DNA of 64,000 nucleotides. It comes from Bifidobacterium sp. ESL0800. GTDB lineage: Bacteria > Actinomycetota > Actinomycetes > Actinomycetales > Bifidobacteriaceae. The DNA is taken from the NCBI RefSeq assembly GCF_029395355.1, contig NZ_CP113913.1, positions 558,001 through 622,000 on the forward strand, in the 5' to 3' direction. Under the pieces are notes generated by a model. That model ran no database searches, was not told where the DNA came from, and saw only the letters and a program-made list of their open reading frames with translations. Made by a program: the position numbers and the translations under genes. Every line of letters starts with the position of its first letter. Position 1 is the first letter of the stretch. This document shows positions 21,039 through 29,530 of this stretch, in pieces.

Positions 21039-21944
21039 TCAGAGCTTGCCGCCCTCAACCACGATGTCGTCGGGGTTGGAGGAGCTGCCATAGACCGGCT
21101 TCAGGGTCTGCTCGTAGTCCTTGTGGAAGAACTGCTCCTTGCCGAGCTTCACGATTTCCTCGTTGATGTAGTTGAGCAGCTCCTTGTTGCCCTTCTGCAC
21201 GGCGGGGGCGATGGGCTGTTCGTCGCCGAGCTTGGTGATGCCGACGGTGAAGCCCTTGTTGGCCTTGGCCCACGCGAGGACCTCGGTGTTGTCGGTGCTC
21301 ATCGCGTCGCCGCGGCCGTCGAGCAGGGCGTTGTAGGCGTCCGCGTACTGATCGTACTTCTGTAGCTTGATGTCGGGGTACTTGGCGAAGTACGGTTCGG
21401 CGGTGGTGCCTTTGGCGATGATCAGCGTCTTGCCCTTGAGCTCGTCGACGCTTTTGATCGGCTTGGACTCGGGGGAGACCACGCCCAGCGCGACCTTCAT
21501 GTACGGCTTGGCGAAGTCGACCTTCTCCTCGCGTTCGGGGGTGACGGTGAAGTTGGCAAGGGTGACATCGACCTTGTTGCTGGCGAGCACGTCGACACGG
21601 GCCGCCGGGTCGACGGTGGTGTACTCCGGCTTGACACCGAGGTCCTTGGCCAGACGCTCGGCGAAGACGATGTCGTAGCCCTGGTTCTTGCCGTCCTTGT
21701 CGACGTAGCCGAACGGTGCCTTGTCGGAGAAGACCGCGACCTTGAGTTTGCCGGATTTCTTAATTTCCGCAAGCGTGCGCGCGCTTTGCTGCTTGCCCGC
21801 TCCGGAGGTGCTGGAACCGGAATTATTGTCGCTGCTTGGCGTGGCACCGGTTGGGCCGCATGCGGCGAATCCCGCCAGCATGGCCACGGCCGCTACCGCT
21901 GAAATCGCTACTTGTGCCGCTCGTTTCAATACGTTCGTTGTCAT
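21039..21944 (-). CDS. Amino acid ABC transporter substrate-binding lipoprotein
   Basis: Periplasmic-type solute receptor anchored to the membrane outer face. The 301-residue product has a lysine/arginine N-terminus, a hydrophobic signal and a lipobox ending FAAC at about residue 30, a Ser/Gly/Asn linker, then an SBP_bac_3 fold (LKVAVFSDKAPFGYVDKDG, GYDIVFAERLAKDLG, DVTLANFTVTPEREEKVDFA). This is the polar amino acid (PAAT) family; the ligand cannot be fixed. The ATG at 21944 is chosen because the signal peptide starts there; the frame is open 31 codons upstream. It follows its ATPase and permeases but behind 332 bases of structured DNA. Confidence 0.92.
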   Translation of the reverse strand: MTTNVLKRAAQVAISAVAAVAMLAGFAACGPTGATPSSDNNSGSSTSGAGKQQSARTLAEIKKSGKLKVAVFSDKAPFGYVDKDGKNQGYDIVFAERLAKDLGVKPEYTTVDPAARVDVLASNKVDVTLANFTVTPEREEKVDFAKPYMKVALGVVSPESKPIKSVDELKGKTLIIAKGTTAEPYFAKYPDIKLQKYDQYADAYNALLDGRGDAMSTDNTEVLAWAKANKGFTVGITKLGDEQPIAPAVQKGNKELLNYINEEIVKLGKEQFFHKDYEQTLKPVYGSSSNPDDIVVEGGKL

Positions 21945-22044
21945 GGTTGTTTCTTTCTTTTCTTTTACTAAGGAATATCGGAAGTGAATATAAAAAGTGA
22001 TGGTTTTATCTGAAAAGATGGAATATCGAAATTCCAATGTTGCA

Positions 22045-22102
22045 CGGGTTTGTCCATTGCAGATTCAAATCGGTATATCTACGTAATGGATTGGCAAACC
22101 CG
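22045..22102 (-). repeat. Nested hairpin in importer leader
   Basis: CGGGTTTG (22045-22052) pairs with CAAACCCG (22095-22102), and just inside TCCATT (22053-22058) pairs with AATGGA (22085-22090), leaving a 4-base bulge TTGG on one side. The loop includes GATT/AATC and AGAT/ATCT pairs. Confidence 0.6.
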
Positions 22103-22103
22103 A

Positions 22104-22159
22104 GATGTCAGATCTGATGAATGCAGATCAGCGAGACATGGAGGCCATGAGCTGACATC
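22104..22159 (-). repeat. Three-way-junction-like element in importer leader
   Basis: The closing stem GATGTCAG/CTGACATC (22104-22111 with 22152-22159) encloses two hairpins: ATCTG/CAGAT (22112-22116 with 22124-22128) and CATGG/CCATG (22137-22141 with 22145-22149). All stems are perfect. The element begins one base after the nested hairpin, so the two probably stack as one fold. Confidence 0.6.
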
Positions 22160-22257
22160 GGTTCGGCTCCGTAGCGTTGCACATTCGTGCCGTCACGCTC
22201 ATATTCGGTAAGTTCCGGTTCATCATTTCGACCTCCCTTTGTTTGTTGTTCGGTTGG

Positions 22258-22278
22258 AGCTGATAAAAAATATCAGCT
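22258..22278 (-). other. Hairpin overlapping the ATPase stop codon
   Basis: AGCTGATA (22258-22265) and TATCAGCT (22271-22278) form a perfect 8-bp stem with a 5-base A/T loop, reaching into the stop codon of the ATPase gene (22277-22279). There is no U-run after it on the minus strand, so it may stabilise or pause rather than fully terminate. Confidence 0.5.
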
Positions 22279-23143
22279 ATTGTCTCTCACGAGCATACGT
22301 GAACGTGTTCAGGAACTGCTGGGCGCGTTCGGATTGTGGATGGGTGAAGAATTGTTCTGCATCGTCGGATTCCTCGACGATACCGCCGTCCTCAAGCAGG
22401 ATGATATGGTCGGCCACCGCGCGGGCGAATGCCATTTCGTGGGTGACGATGAGCATGGTTTGGCCGCTGTCCGCCAGTTCCACGATGACGTCGAGCACTT
22501 CCCGCACCATTTCGGGGTCGAGTGCTGCGGTCACTTCGTCGAAAAGCATGATTTGAGGGTGCTCGATCAGGGCACGGCAGATGGCGACACGCTGGCGTTG
22601 CCCGCCGGAAAGCTCGTGCGGCCACGCGTCCTGGCGGTCGGCGAGCCCTACGCGTTCCAATAGTTTGATGGCCTCGGCTTTGACTTCATCCTTCTTGCGC
22701 TTCTGGACGAGCACCGGCGCGAGCATGATGTTGCCGAGCACGGTCTTGTTGGGGAAGAGGTCATAGCTTTGGAAGACCATGCCTACTTTGACGGGGTTTG
22801 CATCATCATTTCCGGTTTTGGAACCAGACGTGCTGGTCGTGCGGGATTTGCCGGTGTCCTTCTTCTTGCCGGAAGCGCGCAGCACTTCGTCGCCGATGGT
22901 GATATCGCCGCCCTGAATGGGTTCGAGCCCCGCGATGGTGCGCAGCAGCGTGGACTTGCCCGAGCCGGAAGGCCCGAGAATGACGAACACCTGGCCGGCT
23001 GGCACGTCGAAGGAGATGTCGTTCAAAACCGGCTTGTCGGCGTTGTCGTATTGTTTGGTGATATGCCGGATATGCAGGGTTTCGTGCGGGGCGTTCGCGT
23101 TCGCCTGTGATGTTGGAATCGTCGTAACCGTCGTATCAGTCAT
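22277..23143 (-). CDS. Amino acid ABC transporter ATP-binding protein
   Basis: Energises the polar amino acid importer. The 288-residue product has Walker A LGPSGSGKST, a Q-loop FQSYDLFPNKTVLGN, signature LSGGQRQRVAICRAL, Walker B IMLFDEVTAALDPEM and H-loop TLIVTHEM-like IVTHEMAFARAV, all typical of the GlnQ/HisP group. An insertion of about 35 residues (SGKKKDTGKSRTTSTSGSKT) lies between Walker A and the Q-loop. The ATG at 23143 follows gaggtggg; the longer frame starts at 23197. It overlaps the upstream permease by 8 bases. Confidence 0.94.
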   Translation of the reverse strand: MTDTTVTTIPTSQANANAPHETLHIRHITKQYDNADKPVLNDISFDVPAGQVFVILGPSGSGKSTLLRTIAGLEPIQGGDITIGDEVLRASGKKKDTGKSRTTSTSGSKTGNDDANPVKVGMVFQSYDLFPNKTVLGNIMLAPVLVQKRKKDEVKAEAIKLLERVGLADRQDAWPHELSGGQRQRVAICRALIEHPQIMLFDEVTAALDPEMVREVLDVIVELADSGQTMLIVTHEMAFARAVADHIILLEDGGIVEESDDAEQFFTHPQSERAQQFLNTFTYARERQ

Positions 23144-23810
23144 GAGCCCACCTCTTTTCAAGCCTTCTGGCCACAATGGAGAGCGGCCAGCATACAAGGA
23201 AATACATGAAGAAGATCACGCCGTAGATCCACAGCGTCGCGTTCGGATATTGGAAGCGGTTCGCGTCGATGATCTGCTGGCCCACCTTGATGACCTCGAT
23301 CACGCCGAGCAACGCCGCCAAGGACGTGGTCTTGACGATGCGGGTGATGAGATTGACGCTGGCAGGCAGCAGGCGGCGCAGGGCCTGGGGAAGGATGACC
23401 CTGCTGAAAGTCTGCCAGGAGTTGAGACCGAGCACCTGAGCCGATTCGTACTGCGTGCGAGGAATCGATTCCAGCGCGCCTCGCACCAAGTCGCCGAGCT
23501 CGGCCCCGCCCCAAAGCACGAAGACCAGCACGCAGGCACCGGTGGCATCGAGGTTCCAGTTGAAGGCGCGTGCGAAACCGTAGAAGGCGATGAACAGCAA
23601 TGCCAGCTGGGGCATGATGCGGATGAAATCGAGATAGACGCGCATGATGAACCGCACGATCGGATTGCGCATGGTCATCAGCCAGCCGACAATCAGTCCG
23701 ACCGGCAGGGAAAGCAGGACGGAAACCCCGGCAATCCAGATCGTGACCCACAGGCCTTGCAGCAGACGCGGGAAGACGCCCGGCTGCAACAGTATCTCAG
23801 CGCCGTGCAT
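23136..23810 (-). CDS. Amino acid ABC transporter permease
   Basis: One of two inner-membrane subunits of the importer. The 224-residue product has about five hydrophobic segments and the family EAA loop in SAQVLGLNSWQTFSRVILPQALRRLLPAS. An N-terminal amphipathic stretch and LWVTIWIAGVSVLLSLPVGLIVG open the protein, as in GlnP/HisM-type subunits. It overlaps the preceding permease by 14 bases and the following ATPase by 8, so the three are translationally coupled. Confidence 0.93.
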   Translation of the reverse strand: MHGAEILLQPGVFPRLLQGLWVTIWIAGVSVLLSLPVGLIVGWLMTMRNPIVRFIMRVYLDFIRIMPQLALLFIAFYGFARAFNWNLDATGACVLVFVLWGGAELGDLVRGALESIPRTQYESAQVLGLNSWQTFSRVILPQALRRLLPASVNLITRIVKTTSLAALLGVIEVIKVGQQIIDANRFQYPNATLWIYGVIFFMYFLVCWPLSIVARRLEKRWAHD

Positions 23811-24450
23811 AGTCGAACCTCCTCTCCAAAACCGTGCCGATGATGGAGATCGGCAGGAGGATAATCAGGTAGGTGACGATCAGCAAAGTCAACGATTCGT
23901 AGGTGTTGTAGGTCTGACCCATCAAGTCCTTGGTGACGTACATGACGTCGGCCAGTGCAATGGCCGAGACCACTGAGGATTCCTTGACCAGGAAGATGAT
24001 ATTGGCCACCACTCCCGGAATGGCAGTGGAAAGCGCCTGTGGCACGGTGACGTGGAGAAGCATCTGCGAAGGGCTGAAACCGAGCACTTGCGCCGATTCG
24101 CGCTGGACCTGTGGCACGGCTTCGAACCCTCCGCGCAATGCCTCGGCCATATACGACCCGCCGAGGAAGGTGAGTCCGACGATTGCGCAGGTTTCCGCCG
24201 ACCACGAGACGCCGAGTTTCGGCAGTCCGAAATACAGGAAATACAACTGGACCAGCAACGGTGTATTGCGGGAAAGTTCAATATAGATGCGAATGATCTG
24301 CTTCAAAACCGGGACATTCGCCACTTCGATTGCCGAGCAAACCATGCCCAAAATGATGCTGAAGACGATACCGAAGAACGAGATGAAGACGGTCATGTAA
24401 CCGGCGTTGACGAAGTAGTGGGCGTTATGGGCTATAAAGCTCCAGTCCAT
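23797..24450 (-). CDS. Amino acid ABC transporter permease
   Basis: Second membrane subunit and first gene of the importer operon. The 217-residue product starts MDWSFIAHNAHYFVNAGYMTVFISF and has the EAA loop SAQVLGFSPSQMLLHVTVPQALSTAIPG. Five membrane segments are visible. The frame is open 45 codons further upstream, but the ATG at 24450 follows a gggaggg site and opens with the typical permease N-terminus. The region upstream carries three related hairpins that may bear on expression. Confidence 0.93.
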   Translation of the reverse strand: MDWSFIAHNAHYFVNAGYMTVFISFFGIVFSIILGMVCSAIEVANVPVLKQIIRIYIELSRNTPLLVQLYFLYFGLPKLGVSWSAETCAIVGLTFLGGSYMAEALRGGFEAVPQVQRESAQVLGFSPSQMLLHVTVPQALSTAIPGVVANIIFLVKESSVVSAIALADVMYVTKDLMGQTYNTYESLTLLIVTYLIILLPISIIGTVLERRFDYARR

Positions 24451-24982
24451 GGGTGCCCTCCCGCTTCGTGATGAATACTTACTCGCTACTTGCGCCGCGT
24501 CCCATACCTCAACTGAACAATTGAGCGGGACACATTCGCGGCACTTGTTGCCATAGTAGCCGTCAACCGGCCAAAATGCACGCATTGTGCCATATGAAAA
24601 ACTGATACGGGGCTATCAATGATGACCAACGACGTCTTTTACTGCTGGAAAACGGATTATTGCGGCCGTTAATATCCGGTTTTCCAGCAGCAACGTGAAA
24701 AAACTCACGAATGATCGATAGGTACCGGAATTCGACTGTTATACAGATCAGCAGCCCAACTGTCGTGTGAGCATACAGAATACGAGCAACCGCTTATTCG
24801 CATACACGTTAATGCTGGTAAACGGCACTAAACAATTCGTAAAAGTCCGTTTACCAGCACTAAGGTTTGGGAAACCGACAAAAATGTCACCGCATACGAT
24901 TTGGTGCCGGTAAACCGCATATAAGGATAACAAATATGCCCTTTACCAGCACCAAATGAGGTACGCAACGAAACGGAGACGG
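24451..24982. other. 532-bp gap with hairpin array
   Basis: No gene is supported here. The gap must hold the promoter of the importer operon (reading left) and the end of the acyl-CoA ligase transcript. It contains three hairpins with a common core (24642-24690, 24813-24859, 24900-24956) and a small CGTGA/TCACG hairpin (24694-24709). Confidence 0.6.
24642..24956. repeat. Three hairpins sharing a TGCTGGTAAAC-like core
   Basis: Hairpin 1 pairs 24642-24653 with 24679-24690 (arm CTGCTGGAAAAC) and extends inward with GGAT/ATCC. Hairpin 2 pairs 24813-24825 with 24847-24859 perfectly over 13 bp (TGCTGGTAAACGG). Hairpin 3 pairs 24900-24914 with 24942-24956 over 15 positions with one non-Watson-Crick pair (TTTGGTGC(C/T)GGTAAA). 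All loops are AT-rich. The shared arm sequence across three hairpins argues for a repeat family or tandem operator rather than three independent terminators. Hairpin 3 lies 27 bases after the acyl-CoA ligase stop and could also end that transcript. Confidence 0.65.
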
Positions 24983-27025
24983 CTACTTCTTCTTGGTGTA
25001 CATCTGCGTGTTGAGCAGATTGGCGTAGCGCTTGATGACCGCGGGGCGCTTGACCTTCATTGAGGCGGTCATCAGGCCGTTCTCCTGTGTGAATTCTTCA
25101 GGCAGGAGGATGAACTTACGCACGGATTCGGCGCGAGAGACTCCTTCGTTGGCCTTGTCGATCCACTTCTGCACCTCCGCTCGCACCACGGCGTTCTTGC
25201 AGGCTTCTTCCATGGGCATGTTTTGGTCCAGACCGGCGGCATCGAGCCAGGAACGCAGCGAGATTTCGTCCAAAGTAACCAGCGCGGAGATGAACGGGCG
25301 CTTGTCGCCAAGTACCAGAGCCTGCGAAACGAACGGGCAGCGCTGGATGATCTCCTCGATCGGGCCGGGGGCGACGTTCTTGCCGCCGGCGGTGATGATG
25401 AGGTCCTTCTTGCGTCCGGTGATATAGAGGAAACCGTCGTCGCTGATACGGCCGAGATCGCCGGTGGCGTACCAGCCGTCGGGGGTGAAAGCCAGTTCGG
25501 TGGCCTCGTCGTTCTTGTGATAACGGTGGAAGACGCAGGTGCCCTTGACCTGAATCTCGCCATCTTCGGCCAAACGAATCGAGAAGCCGGGGTAAGGCAC
25601 GCCTACGGATCCCTCATGGAACGGCGTTCCCTTAGGATTGAACGCGCAAGGTGCGGTGGTTTCGGTCAGGCCATAGCCTTCGTAGGCGGGCACATTGGCA
25701 CCGCGGAAGAAGGCGAGCAGCTCCGGGTCGAGGGGAGCGCCGCCGGCGACGAACCATTCGGCCTGCCCGCCAAGGACTTCGCGCAACGATTTGTAGACGA
25801 TCGGATCGAAGGCGGCGCGGCGTGCGCGCGTGGTGAAGCCGGCCTTGCCGTTTTCGCTTATTTCCTTCTCGTATTCCTGCGCCGCCACAACGGCTGCGGC
25901 GAATGCGACGCCCTTTGGCCCGTTTCCGGCTTTCTGGGAGGCGGCGTTGTACACCTTTTCCAATACGCGGGGTACGAGGATGGTGACGATGGGCTTGGAG
26001 ACCTGCAGGTCGCTGATCAGCGTTTTGATGCCGCCGGCGATGTAGATGCGCAGATCGCTGGCGACCACGATGTAATTGACCGCACGGGCGAAGGTATGTG
26101 CCTGTGGCAGGAAAAGCAGGACGGATTTGCCCTTTTGATGGAGCAGATCAGGCATGTAATCGCGCAGATTCAGCGCAGTGGTGCAGTAGTGCTCGTGCGT
26201 CATCTCGACGCCTTTGGGTGCTGCGGTGGAACCTGAGGTATAGACGATGGAGCACAGGTCGGTTTTCTTGATGGAATCGATGCGTTGGTCGAGTGTTTCG
26301 TCGCTTACCGACTTGCCGTAATCACGCAGCTCTTCAAGTGCGCCCGCCTCAAGCGTGTAGATCTTTTCCAGCGTGGGGCAGTCTTCAACGGCACCGTCCG
26401 CCTTTTCGCGCATGTCATTGGTTTCGACGATGAGCAGTCGTGAATCCGAATTGTTGACGATATTGCGGATCTGCTCGGCCGAATCAGTGTCGTAAATGGT
26501 CGCAAGCACGCCGCCCACGGCCATAACCGCCGCGTCGACGACGTCCCATTCATAAGAGGTGTGGGACATGAAGGAGACGCCATCGCCTTTGTCAAGGCCG
26601 TAGTGCATCAGGCCCTTGGCCACAGCGCGTACGTCCTCGAGAAACTCGTTGGCCGTTTTGGTGACCCATTGGTTGTTGACTTTGAAAGTATAGAGAGGAT
26701 CGTCGCCCATGCGCTGTGCGCGCTCGACGTAGAGATCGTAGATCGACATGTCGTCGTCTACGGGAGGATTCCCAGCCGTGGTCACGGTTAGCAGGCCGGT
26801 CTTTTCGTCCACGAAAAGCTTGGTGGGGTAGCCCGGACCCCATTCGTGGGTGTGGGGCAGGGTTGAGAAATCGACGGGTTTTACGGTTGCGAGATGGCGT
26901 TCGTCGTTGAAATCGGGTGTTTCCGGATCCTCGGTGTTGACCGGATGCTCGAAACCGCTTCCCAGATGGAAGGCCTTCTGACTTAACTTCAGCGTTCCCT
27001 TTTTCAGTGAATTGATGACTGACAC
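24983..27025 (-). CDS. Long-chain acyl-CoA synthetase (AMP-forming)
   Basis: Activates fatty acids with ATP and CoA. The 680-residue product has the AMP-binding P-loop YTSGSTAAPKGVEMTHEH, GYGLTETTAP, the TGDLGRISDDGFLYITGRKKDLIITAGGKNVAP hinge region, and the long-chain-type C-terminus. The GTG at 27025 follows aggaaag and is preferred to the ATG at 27064. Actinobacterial homologues feed exogenous fatty acids into lipid synthesis. It stands alone on the minus strand between the amino acid importer and a hydrolase. Confidence 0.92.
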   Translation of the reverse strand: MSVINSLKKGTLKLSQKAFHLGSGFEHPVNTEDPETPDFNDERHLATVKPVDFSTLPHTHEWGPGYPTKLFVDEKTGLLTVTTAGNPPVDDDMSIYDLYVERAQRMGDDPLYTFKVNNQWVTKTANEFLEDVRAVAKGLMHYGLDKGDGVSFMSHTSYEWDVVDAAVMAVGGVLATIYDTDSAEQIRNIVNNSDSRLLIVETNDMREKADGAVEDCPTLEKIYTLEAGALEELRDYGKSVSDETLDQRIDSIKKTDLCSIVYTSGSTAAPKGVEMTHEHYCTTALNLRDYMPDLLHQKGKSVLLFLPQAHTFARAVNYIVVASDLRIYIAGGIKTLISDLQVSKPIVTILVPRVLEKVYNAASQKAGNGPKGVAFAAAVVAAQEYEKEISENGKAGFTTRARRAAFDPIVYKSLREVLGGQAEWFVAGGAPLDPELLAFFRGANVPAYEGYGLTETTAPCAFNPKGTPFHEGSVGVPYPGFSIRLAEDGEIQVKGTCVFHRYHKNDEATELAFTPDGWYATGDLGRISDDGFLYITGRKKDLIITAGGKNVAPGPIEEIIQRCPFVSQALVLGDKRPFISALVTLDEISLRSWLDAAGLDQNMPMEEACKNAVVRAEVQKWIDKANEGVSRAESVRKFILLPEEFTQENGLMTASMKVKRPAVIKRYANLLNTQMYTKKK

Positions 27026-27264
27026 GTGCGCTTTCCTCGACCTTCTGTTATGGCGGTATTTCAAGTAATAAAGCCAATTCTATAGGATTTGTCGTGTTTC
27101 GTCACCTTACGGTAGCGTAAGGCGGTTAGACGCGACAGGTAAGTCATGCCATGCTTTCGAAGCTGAAACAGTAGGGAAGAAAATACTGTGCCTGTGCAAA
27201 CGGATATGTGAAGCCGCAACAATGGATTGCCGCCTGAACGTACGGAAACAAACGGTTTGCGCTA

Positions 27265-28302
27265 TCAGTTAAAAACGATATACCCTCCGACGCCTTTGGG
27301 CCGCTCCAGGCGGAACACACGGCCCACGAACGCCGTTACGGTCTTCCAATAGCGTTTGGGATCGGTAGAGGCCGACATCGCATGCGCGGCCCCGGCAATC
27401 ATGAGTTTTTGCTTGACGGTGCTTGCGCAGGCCCGGAAATTGCGGTCGAGGCTTGCCGGGTCGACGAAGTCGTCTGCCGATCCATGGATGAAAAGCATGG
27501 GAATCGAGGTGTGTCCCAAAGCGTTGACGCACGAGGCTTCCTTGAAATCGTAACCGGCGCGCCTGCGTGCGATGGAACTCATGATGCCGATCACCGGGCG
27601 GGCCAGGAACGTCGGGGCGTGGTAAAGGTGTCTCGCGCTATATAGGAATTGGTCTTCAAGGCTGGTGTAGCCGCAGTCGGCGATGGCGGCCTTGACGTTC
27701 TTCGGCAGATGCGGGTCGCCCGCCGTGAGCATCACCGTTGCCGCTCCCATGGAATTGCCGTCCAGCAGGATCTGGGCTTTCGGGTCGGTGGTGACGATGG
27801 TTTCGATCCAGAGCAGCAGGTCACGATGTTCCAAGGCGCCCATGCCGATGTATTTCCCGCCGCTCAATTCGTGGCAACGGCTGGCCGGGGTGAGCACGGT
27901 GAAACCCATGCCGGCGAAACGATGCGCATATTTCGCCATCTCCTTCGGATCTCCGGAGAATCCGTGAGCGCAAATGGCATAGAGATGGCGCGGAGAGTCG
28001 GCGCAGTCGGGGTCGAGCATCCAGCCGTGCAGGCGTGTCCCGTCTCGGGCTGTGATTTTCGCTTCGCGCTTGGCACTGTCGAACCAGCGTACGGCCTCGG
28101 CCTCCTCATCGGCGTCGTGGTGTGGCTGACGGGAGGCAAGAGTGGTATCCGGCCGGTTGCTGCTGAACAGGGAATGCCTTGAGCCGGGCTCGAGAACAAA
28201 GCGGAAAAGATAGTCGGCGAGTGCATAGAACGTGCCGATAGAGACCGTCAGGCCGGTCAAGAGTCGAATAAGCCGTGTCTTGCTGGTGTATTGCTGACTC
28301 AT
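27265..28302 (-). CDS. Membrane-anchored alpha/beta hydrolase
   Basis: Serine hydrolase of unknown substrate. The 345-residue product has one N-terminal hydrophobic segment (about 15-38), then an alpha/beta hydrolase fold with HGFSGDPKEM (oxyanion region), nucleophile elbow GNSMGAAT near residue 182, an acidic residue in HGSADDFVDP and the catalytic His in AAHAMS near 310. It belongs to the YqkD/BAAT-like group often annotated as cell-surface esterase. The active site is predicted outside the membrane from the N-terminal anchor. It is separated by 239 bases from the acyl-CoA ligase. Confidence 0.85.
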   Translation of the reverse strand: MSQQYTSKTRLIRLLTGLTVSIGTFYALADYLFRFVLEPGSRHSLFSSNRPDTTLASRQPHHDADEEAEAVRWFDSAKREAKITARDGTRLHGWMLDPDCADSPRHLYAICAHGFSGDPKEMAKYAHRFAGMGFTVLTPASRCHELSGGKYIGMGALEHRDLLLWIETIVTTDPKAQILLDGNSMGAATVMLTAGDPHLPKNVKAAIADCGYTSLEDQFLYSARHLYHAPTFLARPVIGIMSSIARRRAGYDFKEASCVNALGHTSIPMLFIHGSADDFVDPASLDRNFRACASTVKQKLMIAGAAHAMSASTDPKRYWKTVTAFVGRVFRLERPKGVGGYIVFN

Positions 28303-28392
28303 AGGACCTCCCTGGACATGAACGACAAGCCGTTGAGCTGTTTCACTTCCATTGTAAGGTATCGCTATGCGAATCCAGATATGATCGCGAGT

Positions 28393-29325
28393 TCAGCTTT
28401 TCCCGTTCTTGTCTCTGTCAAAACGACGGTTGACCAGTGAAGAGAACGCCTCGGCTCCTTGTTCGTGACGGGCCGCATGATTCATGAAAGAATAGATGTC
28501 GAAAGAAGGCAGTTGCGCGCCGTCAAGCGGTACGAATCTGAATTCCGGTTCGTCCTCGATTGCTATGGAGGCCATCAGCCCTATGGCTTGGTTTGAAGCG
28601 ATGATGGATTTCATCATGTTGACATCGGAGACCTCGATGGTCGGCATGGGGATATCCAGCTCGTTCAGTAATTGATCAGAGGCCTGTGCATGCACATATT
28701 CATGGTTGAGTGTCACGAAATTGAGATCGCCGTCACCCCTCTGAAGCGTGCCGATGTCCACGCGCGGGGTGATGCCTTTACGGTTGCGCGAGGTCACCAG
28801 GCCGAATGATGAACTGGCCACCTTGACCATATCGATGCCGGGGATATCGGGTGCATCCCCGCTGACGGCGATAATTCCGAAATCGACGGTATGCTGCTTG
28901 ATCTTGTGCAACATGGCTTGCGAACCCACCGTCGAGATGGCGACGTTGCCGCCCACGGCATCGCCCAAAGTCGCGAATGAATTATTGCCGAACAGATATT
29001 TCGAAAGGATGGGAGGCAGGCCGACGCGATAGCGGCTGGGTGAGTTCAGGTGTTTCAAATCATCGTTAAGCCCGTCGATCTGGTCGAAAATAGCTTTGCT
29101 GCGCTGTACCAGCACGCGTCCTGCCGCAGTGATGACAAGACCTCCGTCCGCGCCGAAACGGCTGCGGCGAATCAGCGGGGAACCGATTCGCATTTCCATG
29201 CGTTTCACTGCCTGCGAAACGGTGGGTTGGGAGACATGGGCCACGGCTGCCGCATCGGTGAAGCTTCCAAGCTCACACACCAGACGGAACAATTCGAGAT
29301 CACGAATACTTTCTATAGAAGCCAT
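28393..29325 (-). CDS. LysR-family transcriptional regulator
   Basis: The 310-residue product has an N-terminal winged helix-turn-helix (about 5-65; SFTDAAAVAHVSQPTVSQAVKRME) and a type 2 periplasmic-binding-like effector domain. It lies directly after the malolactic/malic enzyme gene on the same strand, 205 bases away. Regulators of malolactic operons in lactic acid bacteria (MleR) are LysR-type, so control of the enzyme and the divergent transporter is a reasonable inference. A CTATC-G-GATAG palindrome in the divergent promoter region is a candidate site. Confidence 0.88.
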   Translation of the reverse strand: MASIESIRDLELFRLVCELGSFTDAAAVAHVSQPTVSQAVKRMEMRIGSPLIRRSRFGADGGLVITAAGRVLVQRSKAIFDQIDGLNDDLKHLNSPSRYRVGLPPILSKYLFGNNSFATLGDAVGGNVAISTVGSQAMLHKIKQHTVDFGIIAVSGDAPDIPGIDMVKVASSSFGLVTSRNRKGITPRVDIGTLQRGDGDLNFVTLNHEYVHAQASDQLLNELDIPMPTIEVSDVNMMKSIIASNQAIGLMASIAIEDEPEFRFVPLDGAQLPSFDIYSFMNHAARHEQGAEAFSSLVNRRFDRDKNGKS

Positions 29326-29387
29326 ATGACCTGCCCTTCTATCCCCTTTGATACGGTTCAGTTTAAATGATGATTGTCCGGAAATTG

Positions 29388-29456
29388 GCTGACAGCGAAC
29401 GATTCAACCTCATATGCTGCACCTGATGCCGCAAAGTCGAATCGTCCGCTGTCAGC
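29388..29456. terminator. 17-bp inverted repeat after malolactic/malic enzyme gene
   Basis: Positions 29388-29404 and 29440-29456 pair over 17 bases with one wobble/mismatch and a 35-base loop. It sits between the enzyme stop (29531, minus strand) and the LysR start. There is no clear U-run, so it could be a weak terminator or an operator-like palindrome. Confidence 0.45.
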
Positions 29457-29530
29457 GATGGTTATTGTTGGGTTTCGTCTCTACCGATGAGCAAAACGAG
29501 TATTGTCATCAATCGTTTTGCTGCGGAATC

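Larger units (their letters stand above)
21945..22276 (-). other. Structured intercistronic region before binding-protein gene
   Basis: This 332-base gap has no supported ORF. It holds, in minus-strand order, a hairpin overlapping the ATPase stop (22258-22278), a three-way-junction-like fold (22104-22159), a long nested hairpin (22045-22102) and a small GGAAT/ATTCC hairpin (22020-22035). It ends with the purine-rich ribosome-binding region of the binding-protein gene. The placement suggests mRNA processing, stabilisation or a regulated leader that sets higher binding-protein output. Confidence 0.6.

Noticed and set aside
22045-22159. Known amino acid riboswitch (lysine, glycine or glutamine class)
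   Set aside because: The stem layout and loop sequences do not match the consensus of any riboswitch I know; kept as an unassigned structure.
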